A stretch of 64,000 nucleotides of DNA, from the NCBI RefSeq assembly GCF_018131225.1, contig NZ_JAFCMM010000004.1, positions 496,001-560,000 of the forward strand. The letters are read 5' to 3'. The DNA is from Bradyrhizobium sp. U87765 SZCCT0048. Its GTDB lineage: Bacteria > Pseudomonadota > Alphaproteobacteria > Rhizobiales > Xanthobacteraceae. Below, one piece after another: positions 25,045 to 33,837 of the stretch; position 1 is the stretch's first letter, and every line of letters starts with the position of its first letter. The position numbers and the translations under genes are program-made. The notes beneath the pieces are model-generated. The model worked only from the letters and a program-made list of their open reading frames with translations. It was not told the origin of the DNA and searched no databases.

Positions 25045-27339
25045 CTACGACGCCGAATCCCGCACCACCCAGTGCGGCTCGCCGCCACCGGCGCGGCGCG
25101 GGCTGCCTATCTGCCACGCATACTGCCCGAGCTGATCGGTATCGACCTTGTTCAGAACCACGCCGAGCAGGCGATCCTTCAAGGCCCGCGCCGAAACCAG
25201 CGCGTCCTCGACTGCATCGATCCGCGTGCGTCCCCACTCCATCACCAGTACATAGGCCTGCACGAAACCCGCCGTCGCGCGCACGTCGAGCGCCGGCGTC
25301 AGCGGTGGCAAGTCGATGATGACATAGTCGTAGCTGCCGGCGAGCCGGGTCACGAGATCCTTCATCGCTGCCGACGCCATCACCTCGCTGGAGCTGGCGA
25401 GCGGCGCCTTGAGCACCGCAGGCAGAAACGCCAGCCCGCTCGCCGGCTCGCGCCACACTGCCTCGTCCAGCTCCGACATGCCGCCGACCACCTGCAACAG
25501 GCCAGCCGCGGCCTGGGGGCTCAGTTGCATGGTCAGCGCCGGATTGCGCAGATCGGCGTCGACCACGATGGTCCGGGCCCCGACCTGGGCGCACAGCATC
25601 CCGAGCGACGCCGCGATCGTCGATTTGCCCTCGCCCTGCAGCGCAGAGGACAAGCCGATGACGCGACCGTGCTCCGGCTTGGGGCTGAGATCGATCGCTC
25701 CCTTGATGGCGCGAATGCCCTCGGCGTAGCCCGAAAAAGCGTCGGCCATCGCGGCCCAGCCCATGCACGCGCCGGGCGCGATAGCCCGCACCCCCGATGG
25801 CGCGGCAACCGTATCAGCAGGCACGATGGAGACGTTCGCGGCATCGACCACCGGCAGCAGTGTCAGGCATTCCATGCCGAGCACCGCCTCGGCCTGGCCA
25901 CGGGTGCGGATCACCCGATCGGCCATGTCGTTGATGATGCCGACGCCGAGCCCGAGCATCAGCCCGCTGACGGTTCCGACCAGCACCACCAGCAGCGTCG
26001 ACGGGCTGCTGCGCCGCACCGGGCGGCTGGCGCTGGAGATGATCCGCGCCTCCGTGATCGGGAAGGTCTGCTGCTGGATCGCCTGCGTATACCGCTCGAG
26101 CAGATTCTCATAAAGCGTGCGATAGGTCTGCGAGTTGCTCTCCAGCTCCTTCAGGCGCACCTGTGCCTGGCCGGTGAGTTGCGACTTCGCCACCGCATCG
26201 TCGAGTGCCGCCTGCACGTCGGCCTCGCGCTTCTTGGCGATCTCGAAATCGCTGCGATAGGTCTCGGCGAGCCGCGCCAGCTCGGCGTTGATCGCGCGCT
26301 TGATCTCCTGCATCTGGTTGCGCAGCCGGACCGCGGCGTCGTGCGACGCGCCATAGCGCGCCGCCAGCTCGGCCTCGCGGCCGGCGATGTCGAGATACTG
26401 CAGGCGCAGCTTGCTGACGACGTCGCTCCGCAACGTATCGGTCACGGTCGCCTCGCGCAGATCCGAGCTCATGATCTGATTGATGCGCTCGAGCCGCGCG
26501 CGTGCCTCCGTGGTCTGGGTCCGCGCCGTCAGCAGTTCCTTGTTGATGTCGGCGACGCGCTGCTCGGTGATCGAGCGTCCACCGGCATCGACGATCTTGT
26601 TCTCCGCCTTGAAATCGGCGATCGACTTCTCCGCCGACGTCGCCTGGCCGCGCAGCTCGGCGATACGTTCCGCAAGCCAGTCGCTGGCGCGCTTCGCTGC
26701 GAGATACTTGGCGTTGAGCTGATCGGCGATATAGGCCTCGGCCACCGCGTTGGCGATCTTGGCGGCGCGGTCAGGATAAGCCGAGCGATAGCTGACCTCG
26801 ATGACATAGGTGACGCCGACCCGGCGCGCGCTGAGGTTCCTCGAGAACTCGCGCAGCACCCGCCGGTCGATCGCTTCCTGTGCGTCGGAACCGCCGCCGA
26901 AATCGAGCAGCTCCAGCAGGCCATAGAGATAGTACTGGGCGTTGCCCAGCAGGCCGCCGCCATAGCGCACGAACTCCGGGTCGGACGCGAGATTCATGTT
27001 CTTGATGATGGTCCGGGCGATGTCGTCCGACTTGATGATCTCGACCTGGCTCTCGACCAGCGGCGCGTCGACCGGGGCCTCGCTGAACATCGACTGCGGT
27101 TGCAGCTGCACCCGCCGGGTGTCGATCAGGATCGTCGCCTGCGCCGTGTAGGTCGATCGCACCACCATGAGATAGCCGACGGCGAGCAGCAGCGTCAGCA
27201 GCAGCAACCCGATGATGATGCGGTATTGCCGCCGGCAGAACGCGGCGACCGAAGCAAGGATCTGGTCCGGCGCCAGGGTCTCGGCGGAGAGGCCCTGGCG
27301 GTCGGTAATGCGGCTCATCTTGGAGATCTGCAATGTCAT
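25045..27339 (-). CDS. Wzz chain-length regulator fused to tyrosine autokinase (BY-kinase)
   Basis: 764 residues. Wzz domain with a first membrane helix at about 41-60 and a second at about 435-460 bound a long periplasmic coiled-coil region. The cytoplasmic kinase carries Walker A QGEGKST at about 566-572 and Walker A-prime VVDADLRNP at about 594. The usual C-terminal tyrosine cluster, which is the autophosphorylation site, is absent: the last 40 residues hold a single Tyr (QYAW). It controls polymer length and export with the OPX protein, whose stop overlaps its start (ATGA). Confidence 0.9.
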   Translation of the reverse strand: MTLQISKMSRITDRQGLSAETLAPDQILASVAAFCRRQYRIIIGLLLLTLLLAVGYLMVVRSTYTAQATILIDTRRVQLQPQSMFSEAPVDAPLVESQVEIIKSDDIARTIIKNMNLASDPEFVRYGGGLLGNAQYYLYGLLELLDFGGGSDAQEAIDRRVLREFSRNLSARRVGVTYVIEVSYRSAYPDRAAKIANAVAEAYIADQLNAKYLAAKRASDWLAERIAELRGQATSAEKSIADFKAENKIVDAGGRSITEQRVADINKELLTARTQTTEARARLERINQIMSSDLREATVTDTLRSDVVSKLRLQYLDIAGREAELAARYGASHDAAVRLRNQMQEIKRAINAELARLAETYRSDFEIAKKREADVQAALDDAVAKSQLTGQAQVRLKELESNSQTYRTLYENLLERYTQAIQQQTFPITEARIISSASRPVRRSSPSTLLVVLVGTVSGLMLGLGVGIINDMADRVIRTRGQAEAVLGMECLTLLPVVDAANVSIVPADTVAAPSGVRAIAPGACMGWAAMADAFSGYAEGIRAIKGAIDLSPKPEHGRVIGLSSALQGEGKSTIAASLGMLCAQVGARTIVVDADLRNPALTMQLSPQAAAGLLQVVGGMSELDEAVWREPASGLAFLPAVLKAPLASSSEVMASAAMKDLVTRLAGSYDYVIIDLPPLTPALDVRATAGFVQAYVLVMEWGRTRIDAVEDALVSARALKDRLLGVVLNKVDTDQLGQYAWQIGSPRRAGGGEPHWVVRDSAS

Positions 27340-28532
27340 GGTCTCACCAGATTGTGCAGGGCCACGCCGTTGTAGGCGGCGACAATGGGGTCGTTGACGG
27401 TCGCAGTGATCAGGCGGATGTAGTTGAGGATCTTGCTGACCTCGACGGCGTGGGCGTTCGAGACGTACAGCACGTCCTTGTTGCGCATCGCCATCTGGGT
27501 GGTCAGGAAGTACGTCGACGGATCGCGCATGTTGAAATTGTAGACCACCGGCACGATCGGCGTGTCGAAGCGGCGAACGTCGACACCGAGCCGCTCCGCG
27601 ACCTCGCGGGTCTCACCGCGGTAGATGAAGATCGAGCCGGGATCGGCCATGGCGTCGTTGAGGCCGCCGGCCTTGGCGACCGCTTCCGACACCGTGATGC
27701 GCCAGGCGTCGAAATTGAACTGCCCCTGCTGGCCCGCGGCGCCGAACGCCACGAAAGTCTGCGGTTCGCGATAGACGTAGATCGTGTCCTGCGGGCGGAC
27801 GAAGATGTTGTTCGAGGGCTCATAGACCAGCGCGCCGAACGGCACCCGAGCGCGCTTGCCTTCGCGTTCCAGCGACACCCAGGTGTCGTAGCCTTGCGCC
27901 TTGGGACCGCCGGCGCGGGCGATGGCATCGAGCAGATGCTCGCCAGCGGCATTGGCCGGAAAGCGCGACGGTACATTGACCTCGCCGAGTACGCTGATCA
28001 GCGAGGTGCGCTGGTCGACCAGCGCCACCACCGCCTGGGGTTCGATCGCGCGATTGCGCAGCGCCTTGATGATGGTCTGCTGAACCTCGCCGGGCGTGCG
28101 CCCGGCGGCGCGGATCGCCCCCGCGTACGGCACCGAAATGTTGCCCTTGCCGTCGACCGGCTGGTTGGGCAGGGCGATGAAGTTGCCGGGGCGCACGCCG
28201 GCTTCGAGCGGAATGAACAGTCCGCCCGCCGCGGCCTCGAAGATGGTGACGCTGACGACATCGCCGACGCCGAAGCGGATCTCGTTCGGCGGCCTCTGGT
28301 CGGAGAACGCGTTGGTGAGGCGGCCGGTGTTGTCGTTGAGAGTCGCGACCGTCTGCGGCGTGACGTTGACGAGCGCGTACGGCAAGCTCTCCGGCGAGAC
28401 CGGCTGCTGCGCGCGAATGGCGCCGCTGTCGGGACCGTTGCGCGGCATCGTCGAGCAGCCGGCCAGCGCAAGAGCGATCACGCCACCCGCGACGATACGC
28501 AACCAACGTGTTGGTAAATTTTCCTGCACCAT
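27336..28532 (-). CDS. OPX/Wza-type polysaccharide export lipoprotein
   Basis: 398 residues. Signal peptide with lipobox LAGC (Cys26). The polysaccharide export domain (about 45-150; SLPYALVNVTPQTV.., RFGVGDVVSVTIFEA) is followed by two SLBB-like domains (SVLGEVNVPSRFPANAAGEHLLD and IYVYREPQTFVAFGA, residues as ends). The C-terminal part would be the outer-membrane amphipathic helix (IRLITATVNDPIVAAYNG). It forms the outer-membrane exit pore for the polymer. Start ATG 28532 has only a weak ribosome site. Confidence 0.92.
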   Translation of the reverse strand: MVQENLPTRWLRIVAGGVIALALAGCSTMPRNGPDSGAIRAQQPVSPESLPYALVNVTPQTVATLNDNTGRLTNAFSDQRPPNEIRFGVGDVVSVTIFEAAAGGLFIPLEAGVRPGNFIALPNQPVDGKGNISVPYAGAIRAAGRTPGEVQQTIIKALRNRAIEPQAVVALVDQRTSLISVLGEVNVPSRFPANAAGEHLLDAIARAGGPKAQGYDTWVSLEREGKRARVPFGALVYEPSNNIFVRPQDTIYVYREPQTFVAFGAAGQQGQFNFDAWRITVSEAVAKAGGLNDAMADPGSIFIYRGETREVAERLGVDVRRFDTPIVPVVYNFNMRDPSTYFLTTQMAMRNKDVLYVSNAHAVEVSKILNYIRLITATVNDPIVAAYNGVALHNLVRP

Positions 28533-28859
28533 GCGCGGGCAATATCACGCGTATGGTTAATGCATTTTTAGACCTGCGATTTCAGGCCTTGTTTTAAGGG
28601 ATAGAACGTAGTTGTACGCGTCGCTAGCACACCACATTGCAGCCCCGCATCCGTACATTCGCGTAGTAAAACGAGTGACGGCAAGCCGGCCGCGACCGCG
28701 TCTCATCGAATCAGCGAAACGCGGCCGCCTGCACGACACCCATCGGCGCATTTCAGATTCGGAATTTTGACGACAGATCATCGCCATCATCGCGCCCGCG
28801 CGGACCGGGCGCGCGACGCATCGACGTTTCGGCTGACGTCTGCGAAGGGCGTGTTTGTC
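28533..28859. promoter_or_regulatory. Upstream region of the export operon
   Basis: 327 bp between the small secreted protein gene and the OPX gene, both on the minus strand. The part nearest the OPX start (28540-28640) is AT-rich and includes a small hairpin CCTG..CAGG near 28577-28591. A promoter here is expected, but I cannot fix boxes. No gene is supported. Confidence 0.4.
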
Positions 28860-29114
28860 CTACTGCGAACCGCTGCCGGCATAGCCGCTGCGCGGCGGGT
28901 AGCTCGCGCCGGTCGTCGTGAACGGGCTGACGAACGGGCTCTGGAAGGTACTGCCCGACGGATAGGTCTGCGTCGGCGCGTTGGGCGACACCGTGTAGGG
29001 ATTGGTGCGCTGCTGGTTGACCGTCACCGATGGATTGAGCGGATACATGCCCTGCGCGACGGCGTCACCCGCCGCTGCCGCGAGGATGGCGATGGCGACG
29101 ATGACACGCCTCAT
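28860..29114 (-). CDS. Small secreted Pro/Ser/Thr/Gln-rich protein, unknown function
   Basis: 84 residues from ATG 29114, chosen because GGGGAG lies upstream and the protein then begins with a standard signal peptide (MRRVIVAIAILAAAAGDAVAQ, cut after AVA). The mature part of about 65 residues is low complexity, rich in Pro, Ser, Thr, Gln and Gly with repeated NP/SP/TP steps, and has no cysteine. No family is recognised. It lies upstream of the export genes on the same strand, separated by 327 bp. Confidence 0.6.
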   Translation of the reverse strand: MRRVIVAIAILAAAAGDAVAQGMYPLNPSVTVNQQRTNPYTVSPNAPTQTYPSGSTFQSPFVSPFTTTGASYPPRSGYAGSGSQ

Positions 29115-29221
29115 GATCCCAAACTCCCCATCCGCGAACCAACACATCGCCTGCGCGACTCAGCACCGCGGTCCACCTGCCGAGCAACGCCGAAAGCACT
29201 GCCGCGCTCAAGTCCGCATTG

Positions 29222-30196
29222 TTACGTAGCCGCGCGGCGCGATGCGCGGCGGGCAGGTCCCGCCTTCGCACGATCGACGGCGGGTGCGGCCGCGGCCAGC
29301 GAGCCGACGCAGAAACCGCGAAACAGCTCGAGCCGCTGCGACGGCGCCATGTAGGGGCTGCGGGCGAGGGCGACCGAGAACACGCTGGTCAGCCGCGCGA
29401 TGTCGCGGGCGACCACCGCATGTCCGTCATAGGCGATCTCCGCCGGCGGGCGCTGCAGCAGCACGGCGTAGCCGAGGCCGCGCGCCACCAGCGAGCGCAC
29501 CAGCTCGAAGTTGCGGGTGCGCAGCCAGACCTTGGGCGTTACCCCGACATTGTCGAAGATCTGCTGGGTGTTGTGCTCCGCCGGCGGCAGTGCGAACTGG
29601 ATGAGCTGCTCGGCCGCAAGCCGGCGCAGATCGACCTTCGCATGGCCGGCGAGGCGATGGCCGCGCGGCAACAGCACATGCGGCGCGACGCGGTAGAGAT
29701 CGTCGCGCAGGGTCTCCGCGGCGAGGTCAAAATCATAGAGCACCGCGAAATCGCAGCGCCCGTCGTGCAGGCGCTGCTGCAGATCTTCCGCCGAGCCCTC
29801 GATCAGCTCGATCTCGACCTGGGGATGCGCGGCACGGCAGTCGGCCATCAGCTTCGGCATCAGGAACGGCGCCAGCGTGGTGTAGCAACCGACCGTGAAG
29901 CGGCCGGCGAGCGCCGCGCCCTTGCCCTGCGCCCGCGCCTGGAAGTCCTCCGCGGCGACCAGCACGTTGCGTGCGTGCACCAGCAGCTCGCGCCCCGGCC
30001 GCGTCAGAGTGATGCCGAGTGCGCGGCGGCGCACGAACAGCTGCAGGCCGAGATCCGCCTCGAGCTCACGCAGCGATTCCGACAGCGCGCCCTGCGAGAT
30101 GTTGAGGCGGCCGGCGGCCTCGGACAGCGTCGCGGATTCCGCCAGCTGCAGGAAGTAGCCGAGCTGGCGGAGCGAGAACCGCGGCTGGAACGACAC
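29222..30196 (-). CDS. LysR-family transcriptional regulator
   Basis: 324 residues. The start is GTG 30196, preceded by GGGAGG. The winged helix-turn-helix covers about 6-65 (FSLRQLGYFLQLAESATLSEAAGRLNIS, given by its ends FSLRQLGYF and LNIS, then GALSESLRELEADLG). A LysR effector domain follows (about 92-295). It is divergent from the cytochrome P450 gene; the 142-bp gap contains a palindrome with the T-N11-A LysR-box form, so it probably controls itself and the P450/MmgE pair. The inducer is unknown. Confidence 0.9.
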   Translation of the reverse strand: MSFQPRFSLRQLGYFLQLAESATLSEAAGRLNISQGALSESLRELEADLGLQLFVRRRALGITLTRPGRELLVHARNVLVAAEDFQARAQGKGAALAGRFTVGCYTTLAPFLMPKLMADCRAAHPQVEIELIEGSAEDLQQRLHDGRCDFAVLYDFDLAAETLRDDLYRVAPHVLLPRGHRLAGHAKVDLRRLAAEQLIQFALPPAEHNTQQIFDNVGVTPKVWLRTRNFELVRSLVARGLGYAVLLQRPPAEIAYDGHAVVARDIARLTSVFSVALARSPYMAPSQRLELFRGFCVGSLAAAAPAVDRAKAGPARRASRRAAT

Positions 30197-30215
30197 GCGG
30201 GAACCTCCCGTTTAA

Positions 30216-30232
30216 ATTCGGAATTTCCGAAT
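30216..30232. promoter_or_regulatory. Perfect 17-bp palindrome, candidate LysR box
   Basis: ATTCGGAA-T-TTCCGAAT, exactly symmetrical, in the gap between the divergent LysR and P450 genes, 20 bp from the LysR start. It contains the T-N11-A spacing of LysR boxes. A partial copy, CGGAATTTC, occurs again at about 30241-30249, compatible with a second lower-affinity site. Confidence 0.7.
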
Positions 30233-30338
30233 ATGTTAGACGGAATTTCAGGTTTTACAAATGGATGGGGCCGCCGGAGACTTCGCGGCAACAACGACAA
30301 ACGCCCGGCCGCCGCGCGGCGCGGGCCGGAGGACGCCC

Positions 30339-31520
30339 ATGCTGAGCGAACCGCGCGCGGACGGCGAGGCGATCAGTCTCGCCGCGCTGACGGCCGACCC
30401 CTATCCCATCTATCGGCGGCTGCGGCGCGATGCGCCGGTGGCATGGGTGCCGGCGGCCAACCGCTATCTGGTGACGCGGCACGCCGATATCGTGCAGCTG
30501 GAGCGCCAGCCCGAGATTTTCAGCGCCGCCGAGACGCAGTCGCTGATGATCCGCGTGATGGGGCCGACGCTGCTGCGCAAGGACGGCGCCGCGCACCGCC
30601 GCGAGCGCATGGCCTGCGAGCCGGCGCTGCGGCCGCCGGCGATCAAGAACCGCTGGACGGGGGAATTCCAGGCGATCGTCGACCGGCTGATCGACGGCTT
30701 CATCGCCGAGGGCCACGCCGACCTGTTCGACCGCTTCGCCGCGCCCTGCGCCGCGCTGGCGCTCGGCCGCCTGCTCGGCCTCTACAACACCCCCGCCGAC
30801 GACCTGCGGCGCTGGTCCCAGGCCCTGATCGACGGCACCGGCAACTACGGCAACGATCCGGAGATCTGGGCACGCGCCGATGCGGCCGCGGCGGAGGTCG
30901 ATGCCGCGATCGACGACATCACGCCCTACCTGCGCGCCCATCCCGACGAGTCGGTGATCTCGTGCATGCTCAATGCCTCCGATCCGCTGAGCCGCGACGA
31001 GATCCGCGGCAACGTCAAGGTGTTCATCGGCGGCGGTCTCAACGAACCGCGCGACGCCATCGCTGTCGGCGCCTACGCGCTGATGGCTTTCCCGGAGCAG
31101 CGCGCGCTGGTGGAGGCCGACCCGACGCTGTGGCGCGCAGCGTTCGAGGAAACGGTGCGCTGGGTGGCGCCGATCGGCATGTATCCGCGGCAGGTGACCC
31201 GCGCCACCGAACTCGGCGGCACGCGGCTGCCCGAAGGTGCGCGGCTCGGCGTCGTGCTCGCTTCCGCCAACAGCGACGAGGCGGTGTTCGACGATCCCGA
31301 CCGGTTCGACATCCGCCGGCCGAAGAAGCCGCACCTCGCGTTCGGCGGCGGGCCGCACTTCTGTCTCGGCATCTGGGCATCGCGGGTGATGGTCGGCGAC
31401 ATCGCATTGCCGACGCTATTCCGCCGCCTGAAAAATCTTCGCCTCAGCGGCGACGAAGTGCGCTGGAGCGGCTGGGTGTTCCGCGGACCGGTCAATCTGC
31501 CGGCGGCGTGGGACGTCTGA
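30339..31520 (+). CDS. Cytochrome P450
   Basis: 393 residues from ATG 30339 with GGAGGA upstream. Heme loop FGGGPHFCLG places the heme-ligating Cys342, and the K-helix ExxR is in FEETVRW. The protein is soluble and of bacterial class I size, needing a ferredoxin and reductase not encoded nearby. The I-helix, normally (A/G)G-x-(D/E)-T-(T/S), reads GGGLNEPRDAI, so the proton-relay threonine is absent. Some P450s with this change are peroxygenases or use substrate-assisted protonation. It lies divergent to LysR and upstream of MmgE/PrpD, suggesting a catabolic oxidation. Confidence 0.9.
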   Translation: MLSEPRADGEAISLAALTADPYPIYRRLRRDAPVAWVPAANRYLVTRHADIVQLERQPEIFSAAETQSLMIRVMGPTLLRKDGAAHRRERMACEPALRPPAIKNRWTGEFQAIVDRLIDGFIAEGHADLFDRFAAPCAALALGRLLGLYNTPADDLRRWSQALIDGTGNYGNDPEIWARADAAAAEVDAAIDDITPYLRAHPDESVISCMLNASDPLSRDEIRGNVKVFIGGGLNEPRDAIAVGAYALMAFPEQRALVEADPTLWRAAFEETVRWVAPIGMYPRQVTRATELGGTRLPEGARLGVVLASANSDEAVFDDPDRFDIRRPKKPHLAFGGGPHFCLGIWASRVMVGDIALPTLFRRLKNLRLSGDEVRWSGWVFRGPVNLPAAWDV

Positions 31521-31663
31521 GGCACGACGTCCATCGCCGGACGCATGGCCCTGCCGACGGGATGCAGGCGCGTACGGCTTGAATGCCATTTCCCGCGCGC
31601 CTACCCTCGCGATCAACCTCGTGGGACGAACCTCGGGGATGCGCGCGAAGGACCAACCGGGAA

Positions 31664-33028
31664 ATGGCGAACGAGACCGCAACACTGGCCGCCTATGTCA
31701 ACAAGCTGACATTCGACGACATTCCCGCCGAGGTGAAAGCACGCGCCAAGGCGCTGACGCTCGACCTGCTCGGCAGCGCGGTGCGGGCGCGGCGCGAGGC
31801 GGATTCGACGCCGTCACTGCTCGGCATGCTGGCGGCGCTGTCGCTCGACGGCCGCGGCGAAGCCACCGTGTTCGGCGACACGCGCGGCTACACGCCGGCG
31901 GTCGCGGCGCTGCTCAACGGCGCGCTCGGTCACTCCCTCGACTTCGACGACACCCATGCGGATTCCTCGCTGCATCCGAGCGCGCCGGTGGTGCCGGCGG
32001 CGTTCGCGGTCGGCGAAATGGTCGGTGCGTCGGGCCGCGATGTGCTGACCGCGATCGTCGCCGGCTATGAGGTGTGCTGCCGGCTCGGCAACGCCCTCGA
32101 CCCGACAGCGCACTATGCCCGCGGCTTCCATCCGACCGCGACCGCCGGCACCTATGGCGCCGCCGCCGCCGCCGGCAAGCTGCTCGGCCTCAGCGTACAA
32201 CAGCTAATTTCCGCCTTCGGCGTGTCGGGCAGCCAGGCAGCAGGCTCGCTCCAGTTTCTGGTCAACGGCGCCTGGAACAAGCGCTACCAGGTCGGCGCCG
32301 CCGCCATGAACGGCGTGATCGCGGCGACGCTGGCAAAACAGAGCTTCATCGGCGCGAGCGAATCGGTCGAGGGCAAGCACGGCCTGCTGGTCGGCTACAC
32401 CGATCACGCCGACGCCGCCAAGGCGGTCGCCGGCCTCGGCACCGTCTACGAGACGATGAAGATCGGCGTGAAGCCGTATCCGAGCTGCCGCTACACCCAT
32501 GCGGCGATCGACGCGCTGATCGCGATGCGGCGCGAGCACAACCTGACGCCGGACAATGTCGCGAGGGTGGAGATCGGCCTGCATCGCAACGGCATCACCC
32601 TGACCGGCGATCCCACGACCAAGCGCCATCCGCGCAGCATCGTCGGCGGACAGTTCTCGATGTTCTTCACCGGCGCGCTCGCGCTCGATCAGGGCAGCTT
32701 CGGGTGGGACGACTACGGCCGGCTCGGCGACGCGGCGATCGACGGCATCGCCGACCGCATCGAGGTGGTGCAGGACGCGCGGCTCGAAGGCCGCAGCCAT
32801 CCGTTCGGCGCGCGCGTGAGTGTCGTCAGCGGAGACACGACGCACGAGCGTCTCGTCGCCGATCCTTCCGGCGAACCACCGTCGTTCCCCGACGCCACGG
32901 CGATGCAGCAGAAATTCATGCAGCTTGCGCAACCGGTGCTGAACGAGGGCGCCTCGCGCTTCGCCGAGGCGATCCTGTCGCTGGAACGGTTCGGCCGGGT
33001 CAGCGAGGCGACACGGCTGGGGCGGTGA
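31664..33028 (+). CDS. MmgE/PrpD-family protein
   Basis: 454 residues from ATG 31664 with CGGGAA before it. The all-helical domain I shows LDLLGSAVRA, ALLNGALGHSLDFDDTH and HPSAPVVPAAFA, and domain II has KPYPSCRYTHAAIDA, all conserved in the 2-methylcitrate dehydratase/cis-aconitate decarboxylase/iminodisuccinate epimerase superfamily. The exact reaction cannot be assigned, since no other methylcitrate-cycle gene is present. It follows the P450 gene by 143 bp on the same strand and converges on the crotonase gene. Confidence 0.88.
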   Translation: MANETATLAAYVNKLTFDDIPAEVKARAKALTLDLLGSAVRARREADSTPSLLGMLAALSLDGRGEATVFGDTRGYTPAVAALLNGALGHSLDFDDTHADSSLHPSAPVVPAAFAVGEMVGASGRDVLTAIVAGYEVCCRLGNALDPTAHYARGFHPTATAGTYGAAAAAGKLLGLSVQQLISAFGVSGSQAAGSLQFLVNGAWNKRYQVGAAAMNGVIAATLAKQSFIGASESVEGKHGLLVGYTDHADAAKAVAGLGTVYETMKIGVKPYPSCRYTHAAIDALIAMRREHNLTPDNVARVEIGLHRNGITLTGDPTTKRHPRSIVGGQFSMFFTGALALDQGSFGWDDYGRLGDAAIDGIADRIEVVQDARLEGRSHPFGARVSVVSGDTTHERLVADPSGEPPSFPDATAMQQKFMQLAQPVLNEGASRFAEAILSLERFGRVSEATRLGR

Positions 33029-33058
33029 CGACGAAGGGAAAGGCGGTGACCTTTTCGC

Positions 33059-33823
33059 TCAGATCGTCTTGAAATCGCCGCTGCGGCCAAGACCTGCGGA
33101 AAAGCGCGCCGCGCCTTTCGCCGCTTCCGCCCTCAGCGGCACGTCGCCGCCCTCGCCTTCGTGGCGCAGCGCGGTGGCGATGTCGTCGCCCCACTGGGTG
33201 TAGCTCGACATCCGGTCGGCGCGCATGCACACCTGCGGAAAGCGCGACAACTCCACGGCCAGTTGCTCGGCGGCGGCGCGCGCGGTGCCCTGCGGTACGA
33301 CGCGGTTCGCGAGGCCGAACGACAGCGCTTCCTCGGCAGCAACAGGCCGGCCGGTGAGAATCATGTCGAGCGCGCGGCTGTGACCGATCAGCCGCGGCAG
33401 CCGCACGGTGCCGCCATCGATCAGCGGCACGCCCCAGCGGCGGCAGAACACGCCGAACACCGCCGTGGTCGATGCGACCCGCATGTCGCACCACAACGCC
33501 AGCTCGAGCCCGCCGGCAACCGCATGGCCTTCGACCGCGGCGATCACCGGCTTGGACAGCAGCATGCGCGAGGGGCCCATCGGCCCTTCGCCCGCCGGAT
33601 CGTGCACCGGCGCGGTCGCGACCGTCTTGAGATCGTAGCCGGCGCAGAACGCGCCGCCGGCGCCGGTGAGCACGGCAACGTCGCTGCCCTCATCCTTGTC
33701 GAAGGCGGCGAAGGCCGCGCGCAACAGCAGCGCGGTCTCGTGATCGACGGCGTTGCGGCATTCCGGCCGGTTGATGATCACCGTGGTGACGCGATCGTTC
33801 TTCTCGACGACGACCTTGCTCAT
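33059..33823 (-). CDS. Crotonase/enoyl-CoA hydratase family protein
   Basis: 254 residues from ATG 33823, chosen because GGAGG stands five bases upstream; an in-frame ATG at 33838 overlaps the ligase stop. The oxyanion-hole segments are FCAGYDLK and EGHAVAGGLELALWCD, where the first catalytic Glu is present. The second, expected in FGxPE, is replaced in VFGVFCRRWGVPLIDGG, so ordinary hydratase chemistry is doubtful. The gene is coupled to the acyl-CoA ligase upstream (operon), so its substrate is probably a CoA thioester made by that ligase. Confidence 0.87.
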   Translation of the reverse strand: MSKVVVEKNDRVTTVIINRPECRNAVDHETALLLRAAFAAFDKDEGSDVAVLTGAGGAFCAGYDLKTVATAPVHDPAGEGPMGPSRMLLSKPVIAAVEGHAVAGGLELALWCDMRVASTTAVFGVFCRRWGVPLIDGGTVRLPRLIGHSRALDMILTGRPVAAEEALSFGLANRVVPQGTARAAAEQLAVELSRFPQVCMRADRMSSYTQWGDDIATALRHEGEGGDVPLRAEAAKGAARFSAGLGRSGDFKTI

Positions 33824-33837
33824 GCCTGCCTCCGCCA

